Assembly (NCBI RefSeq): GCF_034377285.1 | Contig: NZ_CP139715.1 | Span: 3,766,001 to 3,830,000 of the forward strand | Direction: 5' to 3' | Source: Thalassobaculum sp. OXR-137 | GTDB lineage: Bacteria; Pseudomonadota; Alphaproteobacteria; Thalassobaculales; Thalassobaculaceae | Length of the DNA: 64,000 nt | Shown: positions 28,118 through 37,194 of the stretch, piece after piece | Layout of the letters: every line of letters starts with the position of its first letter | How positions within the stretch are numbered: the stretch's first letter is position 1 | Program-made: the position numbers and the translations under genes | The notes under the pieces: generated by a model | The model's input: only the letters and a program-made list of their open reading frames with translations | Database searches by the model: none | What the model was told of the DNA's origin: nothing

Positions 28118-28852
28118 TTACTCTTCGGCCGGCGCCGTATAGGTCTGCCAGCCGTCCGGGCCGAGGAGTTCGACCGGGCGGTACATCGTCTTGTACGACA
28201 TCTTCCGGCAGCCCTCGATCCAGTAGCCGAGATAGACGTAGGGCAGGCCGAGAGCGGCGGAGCGGCGGACCGCGTCCAGCACCATGAAGCGGCCGAGCGC
28301 CCGCTTCGGCGCGCCAGGCTCGAAGAAGCTGTAGACCGCCGACAGCCCATCGTCCTGATGGTCGATCAGAATCGTCGCCCAGAGCATCCCCCGGGGATCC
28401 CGATACTCGATCAGCGAGGACTCGATGGGAGAGCGTTCCACCATGGCCGCGTAGTCGGCCTCGTCCATCAGCGCCATCTCGCCATCTCCGTGACGGCCGG
28501 ACTGATAGCGCGAAAACAGGTCGAACTGATCGCGGGTGGCCTCGTTCGGTACCAGTTCGCCGGTCAGGTCGGCATTCGCCTTCAGCACCCGCCGTTGCCC
28601 CTTGGTCCAGTCGAAATCTGCCACGCGGATCCGCACCGGCACGCAGGCCTGACAGCCTTCGCAGGCCGGCCGGTAGGCGAGGTGCTGGGTCCGGCGGAAA
28701 CCGGCGCGGGCGAGTGTGTCGTGGGCATGCCGGCCGCGGCGGGTCGACAGGTCGCAGACCAGGCGTCGTTCCAGCCGGCCGGGCAGGTAGGGGCACGGCA
28801 TCGGCAGGGTATGGAAGAATGTCAGCGGCGGAGCGAGGGTTGCGTCATGCAT
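28118..28852 (-). CDS. bpt: Aspartate/glutamate leucyltransferase (arginyl-tRNA-protein transferase family)
   Basis: 244 aa. The N-terminal Cys-rich motif (YRPACEGCQACVPVRI) and DFDWTKGQRRVLKAN are ATE features; the C-terminal GNAT-like domain has GLPYVYLGYWIEGCRKMSYKT and YRPVELLGPDGW. The bacterial Bpt enzymes move leucine from Leu-tRNA to N-terminal Asp or Glu, making N-degrons read by ClpS. It is followed by no other minus-strand gene. Confidence 0.94.
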   Translation of the reverse strand: MHDATLAPPLTFFHTLPMPCPYLPGRLERRLVCDLSTRRGRHAHDTLARAGFRRTQHLAYRPACEGCQACVPVRIRVADFDWTKGQRRVLKANADLTGELVPNEATRDQFDLFSRYQSGRHGDGEMALMDEADYAAMVERSPIESSLIEYRDPRGMLWATILIDHQDDGLSAVYSFFEPGAPKRALGRFMVLDAVRRSAALGLPYVYLGYWIEGCRKMSYKTMYRPVELLGPDGWQTYTAPAEE

Positions 28853-28861
28853 GTGGGGTGA

Positions 28862-29989
28862 TCAGCCTCCCACCCGTGGGGCCGGAGCTCCGGTATCGTT
28901 GCGAGCCGGCACCGCCGGGGCGCCGGTATCCGTCGAGGCGGCCGGCGGGGTCCCCGGAGGAGCGCCGGAATCGTCGCCGCCCGGGGCCGGCGTACCGCCG
29001 AGGGTGACGCCCGGCGTGGTGCCGGCGACCGACGGATCGAGCAGGTTCAGGTTCTGCGCCTGTTCCGTGGTCAGGTTTTTCAGCACGATACTGATCCGCC
29101 GGTTCGTCGGATCGGCCGGGTTGTCTACGACCAGAGGCTCCCGGTCGGCCCGGCCGGCCACTTTCTCGATCCGGCTGATCGGGATGCCGTTCTCCTCCAG
29201 CACCCGACGCGAGGCGTTGGCGCGGTCGGAGGACAGTTCCCAGTTGGTATAGGTCGATCCCGGCGCGAATTGCGAACTGTCGGTATGGCCGGAGATCTCG
29301 ATGTTGTTCGGCATCTTCTTGATGACTTCCGCCACCTTCTCCAGCAGCGCCCGGGTCTGGTCGTACATGGCGGCGCTGCCGTTCGGGAACAGGGCGATCC
29401 GCTCCTGGTCGATGAGCTGGATGCGCAGTCCCTCTGGAACGGCATCGATCTTCAGGGACTCGCCGGCCTCGGACAGTTCCGGGGTCTGCTCGATCGCCTC
29501 TTTGAGCGCGGCCTCGGCCTGATCGAACTGCTGCTGCTCGCGTTCGCGCAGCATCTGCTCCATCACTTCCTGATTGATCGTCCCTTCCTCGTCCTCGCGG
29601 GAGCCGAGGCGGGATTCGATGTTCTCCGGATCATCCGAATCGGGGTCGAGGGACTCGGTCCGCTCCGCCTGCGGCCGCGCGACCTGGGGCGTCGAGATCA
29701 TCGGCGGCGAGGAGGCGGATTTCAGTGCGCCGGGCACGGTGATCGAGGTTCCGCCGAGCACGCCGCCGGAGCCGGAACGGGTCGAGCGGCTGATGGCCGT
29801 GGGGTCGAAATAGTTGGAAATGCCCATCTTCTGCTCTTCTGTGGTCGCGTTCAGCAACCAGAGCAGCAGGAAGAACGCCATCATCGCGGTCACGAAGTCG
29901 GCATACGCCACTTTCCAGGCGCCGCCATGGTGTCCGCCATGGCCGCCTTTCTTGACCTTCTTGATGACGATTGTGGCGTGGTTGTCCAC
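28862..29989 (-). CDS. motB: Flagellar motor stator protein MotB
   Basis: 375 aa. A basic, His/Gly-rich N-terminus precedes a single membrane helix, AWKVAYADFVTAMMAFFLLL, in which Asp31 is the proton-carrying residue. A long periplasmic linker with a Glu/Gln-rich helix follows, then an OmpA-like peptidoglycan-binding domain (IEISGHTDSSQF...NWELSSDRANASRRVL). The last about 45 residues are a Pro/Gly/Ala tail. The Asp and HxxH-poor linker suit a proton-driven stator. motA lies 102 nt upstream on the same strand. Confidence 0.94.
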   Translation of the reverse strand: MDNHATIVIKKVKKGGHGGHHGGAWKVAYADFVTAMMAFFLLLWLLNATTEEQKMGISNYFDPTAISRSTRSGSGGVLGGTSITVPGALKSASSPPMISTPQVARPQAERTESLDPDSDDPENIESRLGSREDEEGTINQEVMEQMLREREQQQFDQAEAALKEAIEQTPELSEAGESLKIDAVPEGLRIQLIDQERIALFPNGSAAMYDQTRALLEKVAEVIKKMPNNIEISGHTDSSQFAPGSTYTNWELSSDRANASRRVLEENGIPISRIEKVAGRADREPLVVDNPADPTNRRISIVLKNLTTEQAQNLNLLDPSVAGTTPGVTLGGTPAPGGDDSGAPPGTPPAASTDTGAPAVPARNDTGAPAPRVGG

Positions 29990-30091
29990 CGTTCGCGTCC
30001 CCTATTCGTGACCAGTGGCTACGCTCTTGCAAAGTCGGTGCCGAAGCCGCCGTCGTCAACCCCGGGGGCCGCGTTGTCGCACATGCCGCAC

Positions 30092-30952
30092 TTACACCGG
30101 CGGCAGTGCGGCAACGGCTTCTTCGACCTCGAAGAACGACGGTCGGTCCTTGGAGAGGAGCGTCTTGCGCGCGAATTCGACGGAAACGGCCGGGGCATAG
30201 CCCGAAACATGGGCGAGCAGGCCGGCGCGGATGCACCCCATGTACTTGGCGTTCGCGTTGAACGTCGCGCCCATGGATGCCGCCATCGGGCTGACGAAAC
30301 CGTAGGCCAGAAGAATGCCGAGGAAGGTTCCGACCAACGCGCCGCCGATCAGCTTGCCGAGAACCTCGGGCGGCTCGGTGATGGACCCCATGGTCTTGAT
30401 GATGCCGAGCACGGCGGCCACGATCCCGAGCGCCGGGAAGCCGTCGCCCATGGTCTGGTAGGCGCTCTGAATCGCGGCGTCTTCCGCGTGGTGGGTCTCC
30501 AGCTCCTCGTCTAGGAGATCGGCAAGCTCATGCGGGTTGTCGGTTCCCAGTGTCATCATGCGCAGGTAGTCGCAGAGGAACTCCATCGCATGGTGATCGC
30601 CGGAGAACTTGGGGAACGCCTGGAACAGGGAACTTTCTTCAGGTCGTTCGATATGCGCTTCGATGGCGAGCATGCCCTTGGTCTTCGCCAGTTTGAAAAT
30701 GGCGTAGAGCAGCGAAAGCAGCTCGAGATAATCGTCCTTATTGTATTTCGGGCCCTTGAGCGCCGATTTGAAGCCGTAGCCGGCCTTGCTGAGAATGTGC
30801 TTCGGGTTGGCGACGATGAACGCGCCCACACCGGCGCCGCCGATAATGACCAGCTCGAATGGCTGCCAGAGGGGGGCAAGTTTGCCGCCCATGGCCATAT
30901 AGCCGCCGATCACACAGGCTATGACGACGACCCACCCGACGATAATGAACAT
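30092..30952 (-). CDS. motA: Flagellar motor stator protein MotA
   Basis: 286 aa from the ATG at 30952, where the first membrane helix begins (MFIIVGWVVVIACVIGGY); codons upstream to 31051 are charged and unlike MotA. Four membrane segments are visible, with the cytosolic loop between helices 2 and 3, and the conserved prolines in GDGFPALGIVAAVLGIIKTMG and AYGFVSPMAASMG. It forms the proton channel with MotB. No other flagellar genes are in the window. Confidence 0.95.
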   Translation of the reverse strand: MFIIVGWVVVIACVIGGYMAMGGKLAPLWQPFELVIIGGAGVGAFIVANPKHILSKAGYGFKSALKGPKYNKDDYLELLSLLYAIFKLAKTKGMLAIEAHIERPEESSLFQAFPKFSGDHHAMEFLCDYLRMMTLGTDNPHELADLLDEELETHHAEDAAIQSAYQTMGDGFPALGIVAAVLGIIKTMGSITEPPEVLGKLIGGALVGTFLGILLAYGFVSPMAASMGATFNANAKYMGCIRAGLLAHVSGYAPAVSVEFARKTLLSKDRPSFFEVEEAVAALPPV

Positions 30953-31117
30953 CTTCGGCTCCGCTTGCGGTCCTATAGGTTCCCGACACACCCTCTCGAT
31001 GCGACGTATCAGAATAGCCGGTCTTCGCCGGGTTCGCGAGCCTTTCGCCAAGCGCCGGTTTGAAACAGGTCGCGTGGCGCGCTATTTAGCGTTGCGTCCC
31101 CGCAAACCGAGGTTCCG

Positions 31118-31606
31118 ATGAACGGTCCTGAGAATGTCGCCCCCGGAGATTTCCGGGCAGTGCTTGGTCGCTTTGCGACGGGAGTCACCGTCGTGACCAC
31201 GCGCTCGCCGGAGGGCGATCCGGTAGGACTGACCGTCAACAGCTTCACGTCGGTCTCGCTCGATCCGCCGCTCATCCTGTTCTGCCTCGATCTCGAGGCC
31301 GGAAGCCTGCCGGCCTTCGAGGCGGCCTCCTGCTTCGCCGTCAACATCCTGGGGACCGACCAGGAAGCCGTGTCCAACCGGTTCGCCGACCCGCTGGCCG
31401 CGCGGTTCTCGGCCAATGAGTTCACCGGCTGGTCGACGGGCGCGCCGATCCTGGCCGACGCCCTGGCCGCCCTGGACTGCACGGTCCATGCCCGGCACGA
31501 CGGGGGCGACCATGTCATTCTGGTCGGGAGGGTCCAGCGTCTGGCCGTGCTCGACGACGCCGAACCGCTGGTCTACTGGCGCGGCTCCTACAGAAAGCTC
31601 TGCTGA
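31118..31606 (+). CDS. Flavin reductase domain protein
   Basis: 162 aa flavin reductase-like FMN-binding split barrel. Motifs are DFRAVLGRFATGVTVVTT, GLTVNSFTSVSLDPPLILFCL, FAVNILG and a terminal PLVYWRGSYRKL. Such proteins are the reductase partners of two-component flavin monooxygenases or act alone; no monooxygenase gene is adjacent. Its stop lies 4 nt from the end of the convergent threonine ammonia-lyase gene. Confidence 0.9.
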   Translation: MNGPENVAPGDFRAVLGRFATGVTVVTTRSPEGDPVGLTVNSFTSVSLDPPLILFCLDLEAGSLPAFEAASCFAVNILGTDQEAVSNRFADPLAARFSANEFTGWSTGAPILADALAALDCTVHARHDGGDHVILVGRVQRLAVLDDAEPLVYWRGSYRKLC

Positions 31607-31610
31607 CCGT

Positions 31611-32840
31611 CTAACCCTGCGCGGCATCGACCCCGAGCAGCCGGGCCGAGATCCCCAGTTCGACGAACCGCGCCAGGATCTCGTCCACATGGGCGCGGTT
31701 GCGGGTCTCCACGACCACGTCGAGATCGGCGTTCTTGATCGGCGTGTCCTGGAACATGCGCTGGTGCAGGACCTCGACGATATTGCCGCCGGTCTTGCCG
31801 ATCGTGTCGGCCACCGTCGCCAGCATCCCAGGCTCGTCGTGGATCTCGAAGCGGATCCGGATCAGCCGCCCGTCGCGGACCAGGCCCCGCATCAGGACCG
31901 ACGACAGCAGCCGCGAGTCGATGTTGCCGCCACAGACGACGGTCGCGACCGACAGGCCGGCGAACCGCTCGGGCGCATGGAGCAGGGCGGCGATGCCGGC
32001 GGCGCCGGCGCCCTCGGCGACCACGCGCTGCTGTTCCACCAGAAGCTGGACGCCGCGCTCGATCGCCCGTTCCGGAACCAGGACGATCTCGTCGACCACC
32101 TGCGCGATGATTTCCCGGGTCAGCAGGCCCGGCTCCTTCACCGCGATGCCCTCCGCGAGGGTGGAGCCACCCGCCCGGTTCGGCAGCCCCTTCACCGCAT
32201 CGTACATGGACGGAAAGCTGTCGACCTGCACGCCGATCATCTGGATCTCCGGCCGGCGGGCCTTCAGCGCGATGGCCATGCCGGCCATCAGCCCACCGCC
32301 GCCGATCGGGACCACCACGCAGTCCAGCGGACCGGAATCGGCGTCGATCTCCAGGCCGACGGTACCCTGGCCGCGGACGATGTCCGGGTCGTCGTACGGG
32401 TGGACCGGCACCAGGCCTTCCTCGTCGATCAGCGCCTTCGTGCGGGCCACGCAATCGGCAACGGTACGGCCCTCAAGCACGATGCGTGCGCCGTGGGCAC
32501 GGGTCCGTTCGACCTTGGAGAACGGGGTGGTGGCGGGCATCACGATGGTCGCGGGTATCCCGAGGCGGGCGGCGTGATAGGCCACGCCCTGGGCGTGGTT
32601 TCCGGCCGACATCGCGACGACGCCGCGCTTGCGCTCCGCCTCGCTCAGCCCCTGCAGTTTGACGAAGGAGCCGCGGACCTTGAAGGAACTGGTGTGCTGC
32701 AGGTTCTCCAGCTTCAGGCTGAGGCGGCAGCCGAGCTGCTGGCCCAGGCTCTGCGCCTCGACGGTCGGGGTGTGCAGGACGGCGCCCTTCAGGAGGACGG
32801 CGGCATCGTCGATCATGTCGATCGTAACGGGCAGGGTCAT
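31611..32840 (-). CDS. Threonine ammonia-lyase
   Basis: 409 aa PLP enzyme of fold type II. K54 in HTSSFKVRGS is the Schiff-base lysine; GGGGLMAG (in VVPIGGGGLMAGMA) is the phosphate loop; the C-terminus has one ACT-like domain (RFEIHDEPGMLATVADTIG). It deaminates threonine to 2-oxobutanoate. The single ACT domain and length match the TdcB/catabolic-like group with ACT (about 400 aa) more than the two-ACT biosynthetic IlvA (about 510 aa), though it may serve either purpose. Confidence 0.93.
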   Translation of the reverse strand: MTLPVTIDMIDDAAVLLKGAVLHTPTVEAQSLGQQLGCRLSLKLENLQHTSSFKVRGSFVKLQGLSEAERKRGVVAMSAGNHAQGVAYHAARLGIPATIVMPATTPFSKVERTRAHGARIVLEGRTVADCVARTKALIDEEGLVPVHPYDDPDIVRGQGTVGLEIDADSGPLDCVVVPIGGGGLMAGMAIALKARRPEIQMIGVQVDSFPSMYDAVKGLPNRAGGSTLAEGIAVKEPGLLTREIIAQVVDEIVLVPERAIERGVQLLVEQQRVVAEGAGAAGIAALLHAPERFAGLSVATVVCGGNIDSRLLSSVLMRGLVRDGRLIRIRFEIHDEPGMLATVADTIGKTGGNIVEVLHQRMFQDTPIKNADLDVVVETRNRAHVDEILARFVELGISARLLGVDAAQG

Positions 32841-32930
32841 GGGGCCTCGGTTTCCCGCAGGGGGAGGGGACGGACCGCGCGTCCGGCCGTCGGGTTGCCG
32901 GTCCTGCGATCCTCTACTGGGGGCCTTGTA

Positions 32931-33896
32931 TCACTCGTATTGCCCCACGAGCTCAACGGTTTCCCCGCCGAGACCTTCCTTGAAGCTCTTCACCCCCTTG
33001 GCGTCCGCGTCGTTGACCCCGCCGAGATCGAGGTCGAGATGGCCGGCATCCTTCAGTTCGCCCATGGCCTGCCACAGCAGCAGATGGCTGGCGCTCAAGG
33101 TACGGCCGGCGGCGGTGGTCCAGCCGACCTGATAGGTGCTGCCGCTCCCGTGGCAGAGAAACAACGCGGCGGCCACGAGCCTGTCGCCCTGGCTGGCCGT
33201 ACCGACCAGAACCTTCCGGTGTCCCAGCAACGTCCGACAGAGATCGGTGACGGTGCCGACCGTCGGTCCCGGATAGCCCCGTTCGGCCTTGTCCTGCTCG
33301 TAGCCCGTCAGCACCTGGAGCAGCGATTTGCCTTTCCAGGACCATTCGGTGGTGAGTTCCGCCGCCTCCGCCTTGCGCAGCGCACCGCGCCATCTGGATT
33401 TCAGCGTCGCGCGCAGGGTTTCCAGATCCGGGCGCAGGTCGACCCAGACGGTCTGATAGCCGGTCGAGCCGGGCCGGCGCTTCAGGCGGGTCGCGTCCAG
33501 GGCGGCGCGCATCTCCGGTGTGTTCGGCGCTTCCGGCAGGAGTCGCCGCTTCCGCCCGATCCGGCGCGGGAAAGTCCGGTCGAAGGCGCGAAAGAACGCG
33601 CCGACCTGGTCCGGCGTGCCGTATCCGTCGAGCCAGACAGGCCCCCGATCCAGGATCACCGCATGAATCGCCCGCCGCAGAATCTGCGCCTCCTGGATCT
33701 GGAACACGCCGGCCAGGGACCCGTCGATCAGGATACGCCCGTGACGCGGTCGTTGGCCCAGGGGCGGGCAGATCGCACGGGCATATCCCGGCGATTGCAA
33801 CAGGTTGGCGCGCGGCGCGCGTGCGAAGACCTCCTCCCAGTCGGAGAGGCCGGTGTCGTTCCAGACGATCTGACATTCGGGCAGGGGCGCGTCCAT
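32931..33896 (-). CDS. GNAT/FemAB-type acyltransferase (BioF2-like domain)
   Basis: 321 aa from the ATG at 33896; the frame is open to 34097 but the extra residues are low-complexity and unlike the family. The N-terminal half has NLLQSPGYARAI and a strand-turn region; the C-terminal half has LRATLKSRWRGALRKAEAAEL and GDRLVAAALFLCHGSGSTYQVGWTT, typical of BioF2-like (PF13480) or FemAB acyltransferases. No strong ribosome-binding site precedes the chosen start. Acceptor and donor are unknown; lipid or polysaccharide modification is possible. Confidence 0.78.
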   Translation of the reverse strand: MDAPLPECQIVWNDTGLSDWEEVFARAPRANLLQSPGYARAICPPLGQRPRHGRILIDGSLAGVFQIQEAQILRRAIHAVILDRGPVWLDGYGTPDQVGAFFRAFDRTFPRRIGRKRRLLPEAPNTPEMRAALDATRLKRRPGSTGYQTVWVDLRPDLETLRATLKSRWRGALRKAEAAELTTEWSWKGKSLLQVLTGYEQDKAERGYPGPTVGTVTDLCRTLLGHRKVLVGTASQGDRLVAAALFLCHGSGSTYQVGWTTAAGRTLSASHLLLWQAMGELKDAGHLDLDLGGVNDADAKGVKSFKEGLGGETVELVGQYE

Positions 33897-34080
33897 CGGC
33901 GCAGGGTAGCGAAGAGACGGTCGATTGCCAGCCCCGACAACCGGGGCAGGGAGCGGGGCCGACGCCCATATGGCGATTGGATTGTGCGCCGCGGCATGGT
34001 AGACATGACGCTTCAGGGGAATGGGGAGCGGGCGCTGTTTGGCGACCCGCCTGTTTTGTTGCTGACTCGAGGAGGCGTCC

Positions 34081-34749
34081 TTGTCTGGCAGCTGCATTCA
34101 GCATGGGTATAGGTTCCCGGTGGCGGCAGCTGCCGCGGCTGTGGCCGTGCTGTGTCTGGCGCTGCCCGCCTCCGCGCAGACTCTCACCCCCGATCAGACC
34201 CTCGCGACGAACCAGCTACCGGCCGGGTCGGTCGAACCGCCATCGGCCTCCTGGTACGTCGTCGGCGATTTCGGGCGCCACGATCCCGGGGCGTTGGATT
34301 TCAACGGCGGTTTCGACGACCGGCAGACCTTCACGGGCGGCGGTGTCGGGCTCGGGGTCACATTCTCCAACGCCGAACCCGACCGGACCCTGAGCTTCAC
34401 CGCCCCGACCATGGAGGGCGAGGCGGAGGACCGGTTCACCTTCCTCGTCTCCGGCGCCTATGACTGGCATACCGGAACGATCGTGACGCCGCGGTTCATG
34501 GCCGGCGTGGGCGTGAGCTACCTCGATCCCAATGGGGCCCCCGTGCGGATGCGGCAGGAAATCGGGGCCGGCGCGGATATGACGCCGACGGCGCAGGTCG
34601 GATTTGGCGCCGACGTGTCGATCTCGAACTCTCTCGACCTGAGTGCGGAGTATCGGGCGTCCGTGCGCGGTGCTGGGGATTCCGGCGGCGCCGAGCAGAC
34701 CCCGCAGGTCTCTCAGAAGTTCATGATCGGCGCGAAGTTACGATTCTAA
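34081..34749 (+). CDS. Small outer-membrane beta-barrel protein
   Basis: 222 aa. The start is a TTG with a near-perfect Shine-Dalgarno (AGGAGG, 34070-34075) five bases upstream. A signal peptide is clear (AAAAAAVAVLCLALPASAQ, cleavage near 33). The mature part has alternating strands with Gly-rich turns and ends in KLRF, a C-terminal Phe as in Bam-inserted barrels. I recognise no named family. About 190 mature residues would fit an 8-stranded barrel. It stands alone, convergent with the penicillin acylase gene. Confidence 0.75.
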   Translation: MSGSCIQHGYRFPVAAAAAAVAVLCLALPASAQTLTPDQTLATNQLPAGSVEPPSASWYVVGDFGRHDPGALDFNGGFDDRQTFTGGGVGLGVTFSNAEPDRTLSFTAPTMEGEAEDRFTFLVSGAYDWHTGTIVTPRFMAGVGVSYLDPNGAPVRMRQEIGAGADMTPTAQVGFGADVSISNSLDLSAEYRASVRGAGDSGGAEQTPQVSQKFMIGAKLRF

Positions 34750-34766
34750 CTTACTGATATTGTTTG

Positions 34767-37154
34767 TTATGGAGAGAGAGTGAGCTCATGGCTCGGCTCT
34801 TCCTGTGCGACCAGCCGTAGGCCGTCGTTGCGTGCCCAGGCGGCGTGCCAACTGAGACTCATCGGCGACAGGATATTGCCGGACGGTCCGAGAGCGGCGG
34901 CGAAGCGCGAATTGTCCAGATCCGTCAGGTCGTAGACCACCCGCATCCCGGCGCCGTGCCGGTGGCGGAACGGATCGTCCTCCGGTCCCGAGAAGCTGCC
35001 GCGCGACACGGTGTAGTCGCCGCCCCCGGTCGGCGTGCGGGTGGTGAGCGCGGCCCCGATCACCGGGATCCTGCTCCAGATCGGATGGCTGAACCAGGCG
35101 CGGTGGGCCTCGCCCCAGGTCCAAGCCTCGATCTTGTTGCCGTACAGACGGGCCAGCAGGGTCAGCGCGTCTTCATAGGCGCCGGCCACCACGTCCCCAC
35201 ACCGTTCCCGGACCTCCGGGGTGCGGGTGTCGTCGCAGAAGGCATCCTCGTCGCGCAGGATCGCCAACAGGTTCGCCGCACGGGCGCGCGAATAGTCCGA
35301 GAGCAGGGTGCCCAGTTCGTCGGCGAACAATCGGGTGTGCAGTGCCCGAACCCAGGCGGCGAAGATCAGCGGTTCGACCCGTTCGGCCGCCATCGTGCCG
35401 TCCCAAGCGCGCAGCAGGCCGGCGGCCCGCGCCTCCAGCCCCTTTCCCTCTGAGGTCGGGAGGTGCGGGACAAGCAGCGGCAGGAGATCGCGAGCGAAGA
35501 GCGACAGGGTGTCCATCTGCATCGCCGCCATGCCGGCGACCGTCCGGTCGCCCCCGGCCAGCATCTCGGCGATCCGTCGGGCCCGGTAGGGCGCGTCGAA
35601 GCTGCGGGCGATGAACAGGTCCGGATCGGCGCCGACCACCCGCTCGTTCGCATTGATCAGCGCCTCGCCCGGCGGATCCAGGACCTGAGGTAGCGCGTCG
35701 AACGGCGCCCAGCCGGTCCAGTCGTGGGTTCCGCTCCAGCCGGGAGCCGGATAGAACCCGTCGCCCGACCGCCGCAGCGGCACCCGACCGGCGGAAACCA
35801 TGCCCATGCGGCCGGCGGTATCGGCGAAGAGCACGTTCTGCTGCGGGCTGTCGAACATCCGCAGGGCCTGGACCAGGCTGCCCACGTCGATCGCCGTCCC
35901 CATGTCGAACAGCGCCTGGGAGGTATCGTCATCGGTGGCGAGAGAGGCCGACGCCAGCGCCAGAACCGTGCCGTCGGCGGCGGCCGCCGCCGCGTCGTCC
36001 ATGGCGTCGGATACCACGGGTCCGTGGCGGCTGCTCCGCACGGTATGTTCCACGGTCTCGCCGTCGACGCCGAAGCGCTCCACCCGGGTCTCGAACGGGG
36101 CATAGCCCTCCGGCGTCAGATAGCGGGTCGGGTCGGCCGGATCGAGGCGCTCGACGAAGAGATCCTGGGTATCGGAGTGGGTGGTGGTGAAGGTCCAGGC
36201 GACGGCCCCGTTATGGCCGATCACCAGGAACGGCACGCCCGGCACGAACGCGCCGACCCGCAGATAGCCCGGCGACTCGACCCGCGCCAGCCACCAGAGG
36301 TTCGGGCTCTGAAATCCGAGATGCGGGTCGCCGGCGAGGACCGGCCGTCCCGTGGGCGACCGCAGGCCGTTTACGGCCCAGGCGTTGGAGGCACGGCGCG
36401 GCCGCAGGATGTCGGGCAGGGACTCGCCCCAGGCGGCAAGGCGGCTGTCGGTGACCAAGTCGAGCGCCGACAGGTCGGGCGCGGTCAGCCTCCCGTCGTT
36501 CCCGTCGAAGGGCGCGTAGAGCAGATCCACCTGATCGGTGCTCAGACCGGCCTTCAGCATCCGCGCCCGGGTGATCTCGGAGAACCAGTTCCCGGCGAGC
36601 TGCAGCGACATCAGCCGGGCCCAGACCAGACTGTCCGCCGGTTCCCATGGCTCCGGCTCGATCCCGGCGAGAAGGAATTCCGGGGGCAGCGGCCCGGATC
36701 GGGTCTCCAGATAGCCGTTCACCCCGGCAACGTAGCTGTCCACATGCGCCTTCGCGCGCTCCGACAGCCGCTCGTAGGAGGCATGGGCGAGGCGGCGCAG
36801 GCCGAGGGTGCGCAGCAGCTTGTCGGTGGACAGGGTCGCCTCGCCGACGATCTCCGACAGGCGACCGGCCCCCGTGCGGCGCATCAGTTCCATCTGCCAC
36901 AGCCGGTCCTGGGCATGGGCATAACCCAGCGCGAAGCTGGCATCTTCAGGGCGGGCGGCGCGGATGGTGACGGTGCCGGCGTCGTCGCGCTCGATCAGCG
37001 CAGGGGCGGCGAGGGCGGAGAGGCCGATGATCTCGCCGTCGGTCTCCGGCAGGGACCCCTGGAGCCAGAACAGCCCCAGGGCGCCCAGAAAATTCAAGCC
37101 GATCAGGAGAAGGACCGCGCCGACGACGAGTCGGCGGATCAGGCTGGAGCCCAT
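34767..37154 (-). CDS. Penicillin acylase family protein, membrane-anchored
   Basis: 795 aa Ntn-hydrolase precursor. An N-terminal membrane helix (LVVGAVLLLIGLNFLGALGLFW) takes the place of a cleavable signal. The alpha-chain region has AHAQDRLWQMELMRRTGAGRLSE; self-cleavage would expose Ser256 (RRASNAWAV) as the beta-chain nucleophile. Later residues include GHNGAVAWTFTTTHSD and NERVVG. It should hydrolyse amides: a beta-lactam side chain or an N-acyl-homoserine lactone. The latter is more plausible for an environmental bacterium, but is inference. Confidence 0.9.
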   Translation of the reverse strand: MGSSLIRRLVVGAVLLLIGLNFLGALGLFWLQGSLPETDGEIIGLSALAAPALIERDDAGTVTIRAARPEDASFALGYAHAQDRLWQMELMRRTGAGRLSEIVGEATLSTDKLLRTLGLRRLAHASYERLSERAKAHVDSYVAGVNGYLETRSGPLPPEFLLAGIEPEPWEPADSLVWARLMSLQLAGNWFSEITRARMLKAGLSTDQVDLLYAPFDGNDGRLTAPDLSALDLVTDSRLAAWGESLPDILRPRRASNAWAVNGLRSPTGRPVLAGDPHLGFQSPNLWWLARVESPGYLRVGAFVPGVPFLVIGHNGAVAWTFTTTHSDTQDLFVERLDPADPTRYLTPEGYAPFETRVERFGVDGETVEHTVRSSRHGPVVSDAMDDAAAAAADGTVLALASASLATDDDTSQALFDMGTAIDVGSLVQALRMFDSPQQNVLFADTAGRMGMVSAGRVPLRRSGDGFYPAPGWSGTHDWTGWAPFDALPQVLDPPGEALINANERVVGADPDLFIARSFDAPYRARRIAEMLAGGDRTVAGMAAMQMDTLSLFARDLLPLLVPHLPTSEGKGLEARAAGLLRAWDGTMAAERVEPLIFAAWVRALHTRLFADELGTLLSDYSRARAANLLAILRDEDAFCDDTRTPEVRERCGDVVAGAYEDALTLLARLYGNKIEAWTWGEAHRAWFSHPIWSRIPVIGAALTTRTPTGGGDYTVSRGSFSGPEDDPFRHRHGAGMRVVYDLTDLDNSRFAAALGPSGNILSPMSLSWHAAWARNDGLRLVAQEEPSHELTLSP

Positions 37155-37194
37155 AGCGCTCTCTCGCTCTGTGTCTGCGCGGTCCCTGCGATCA

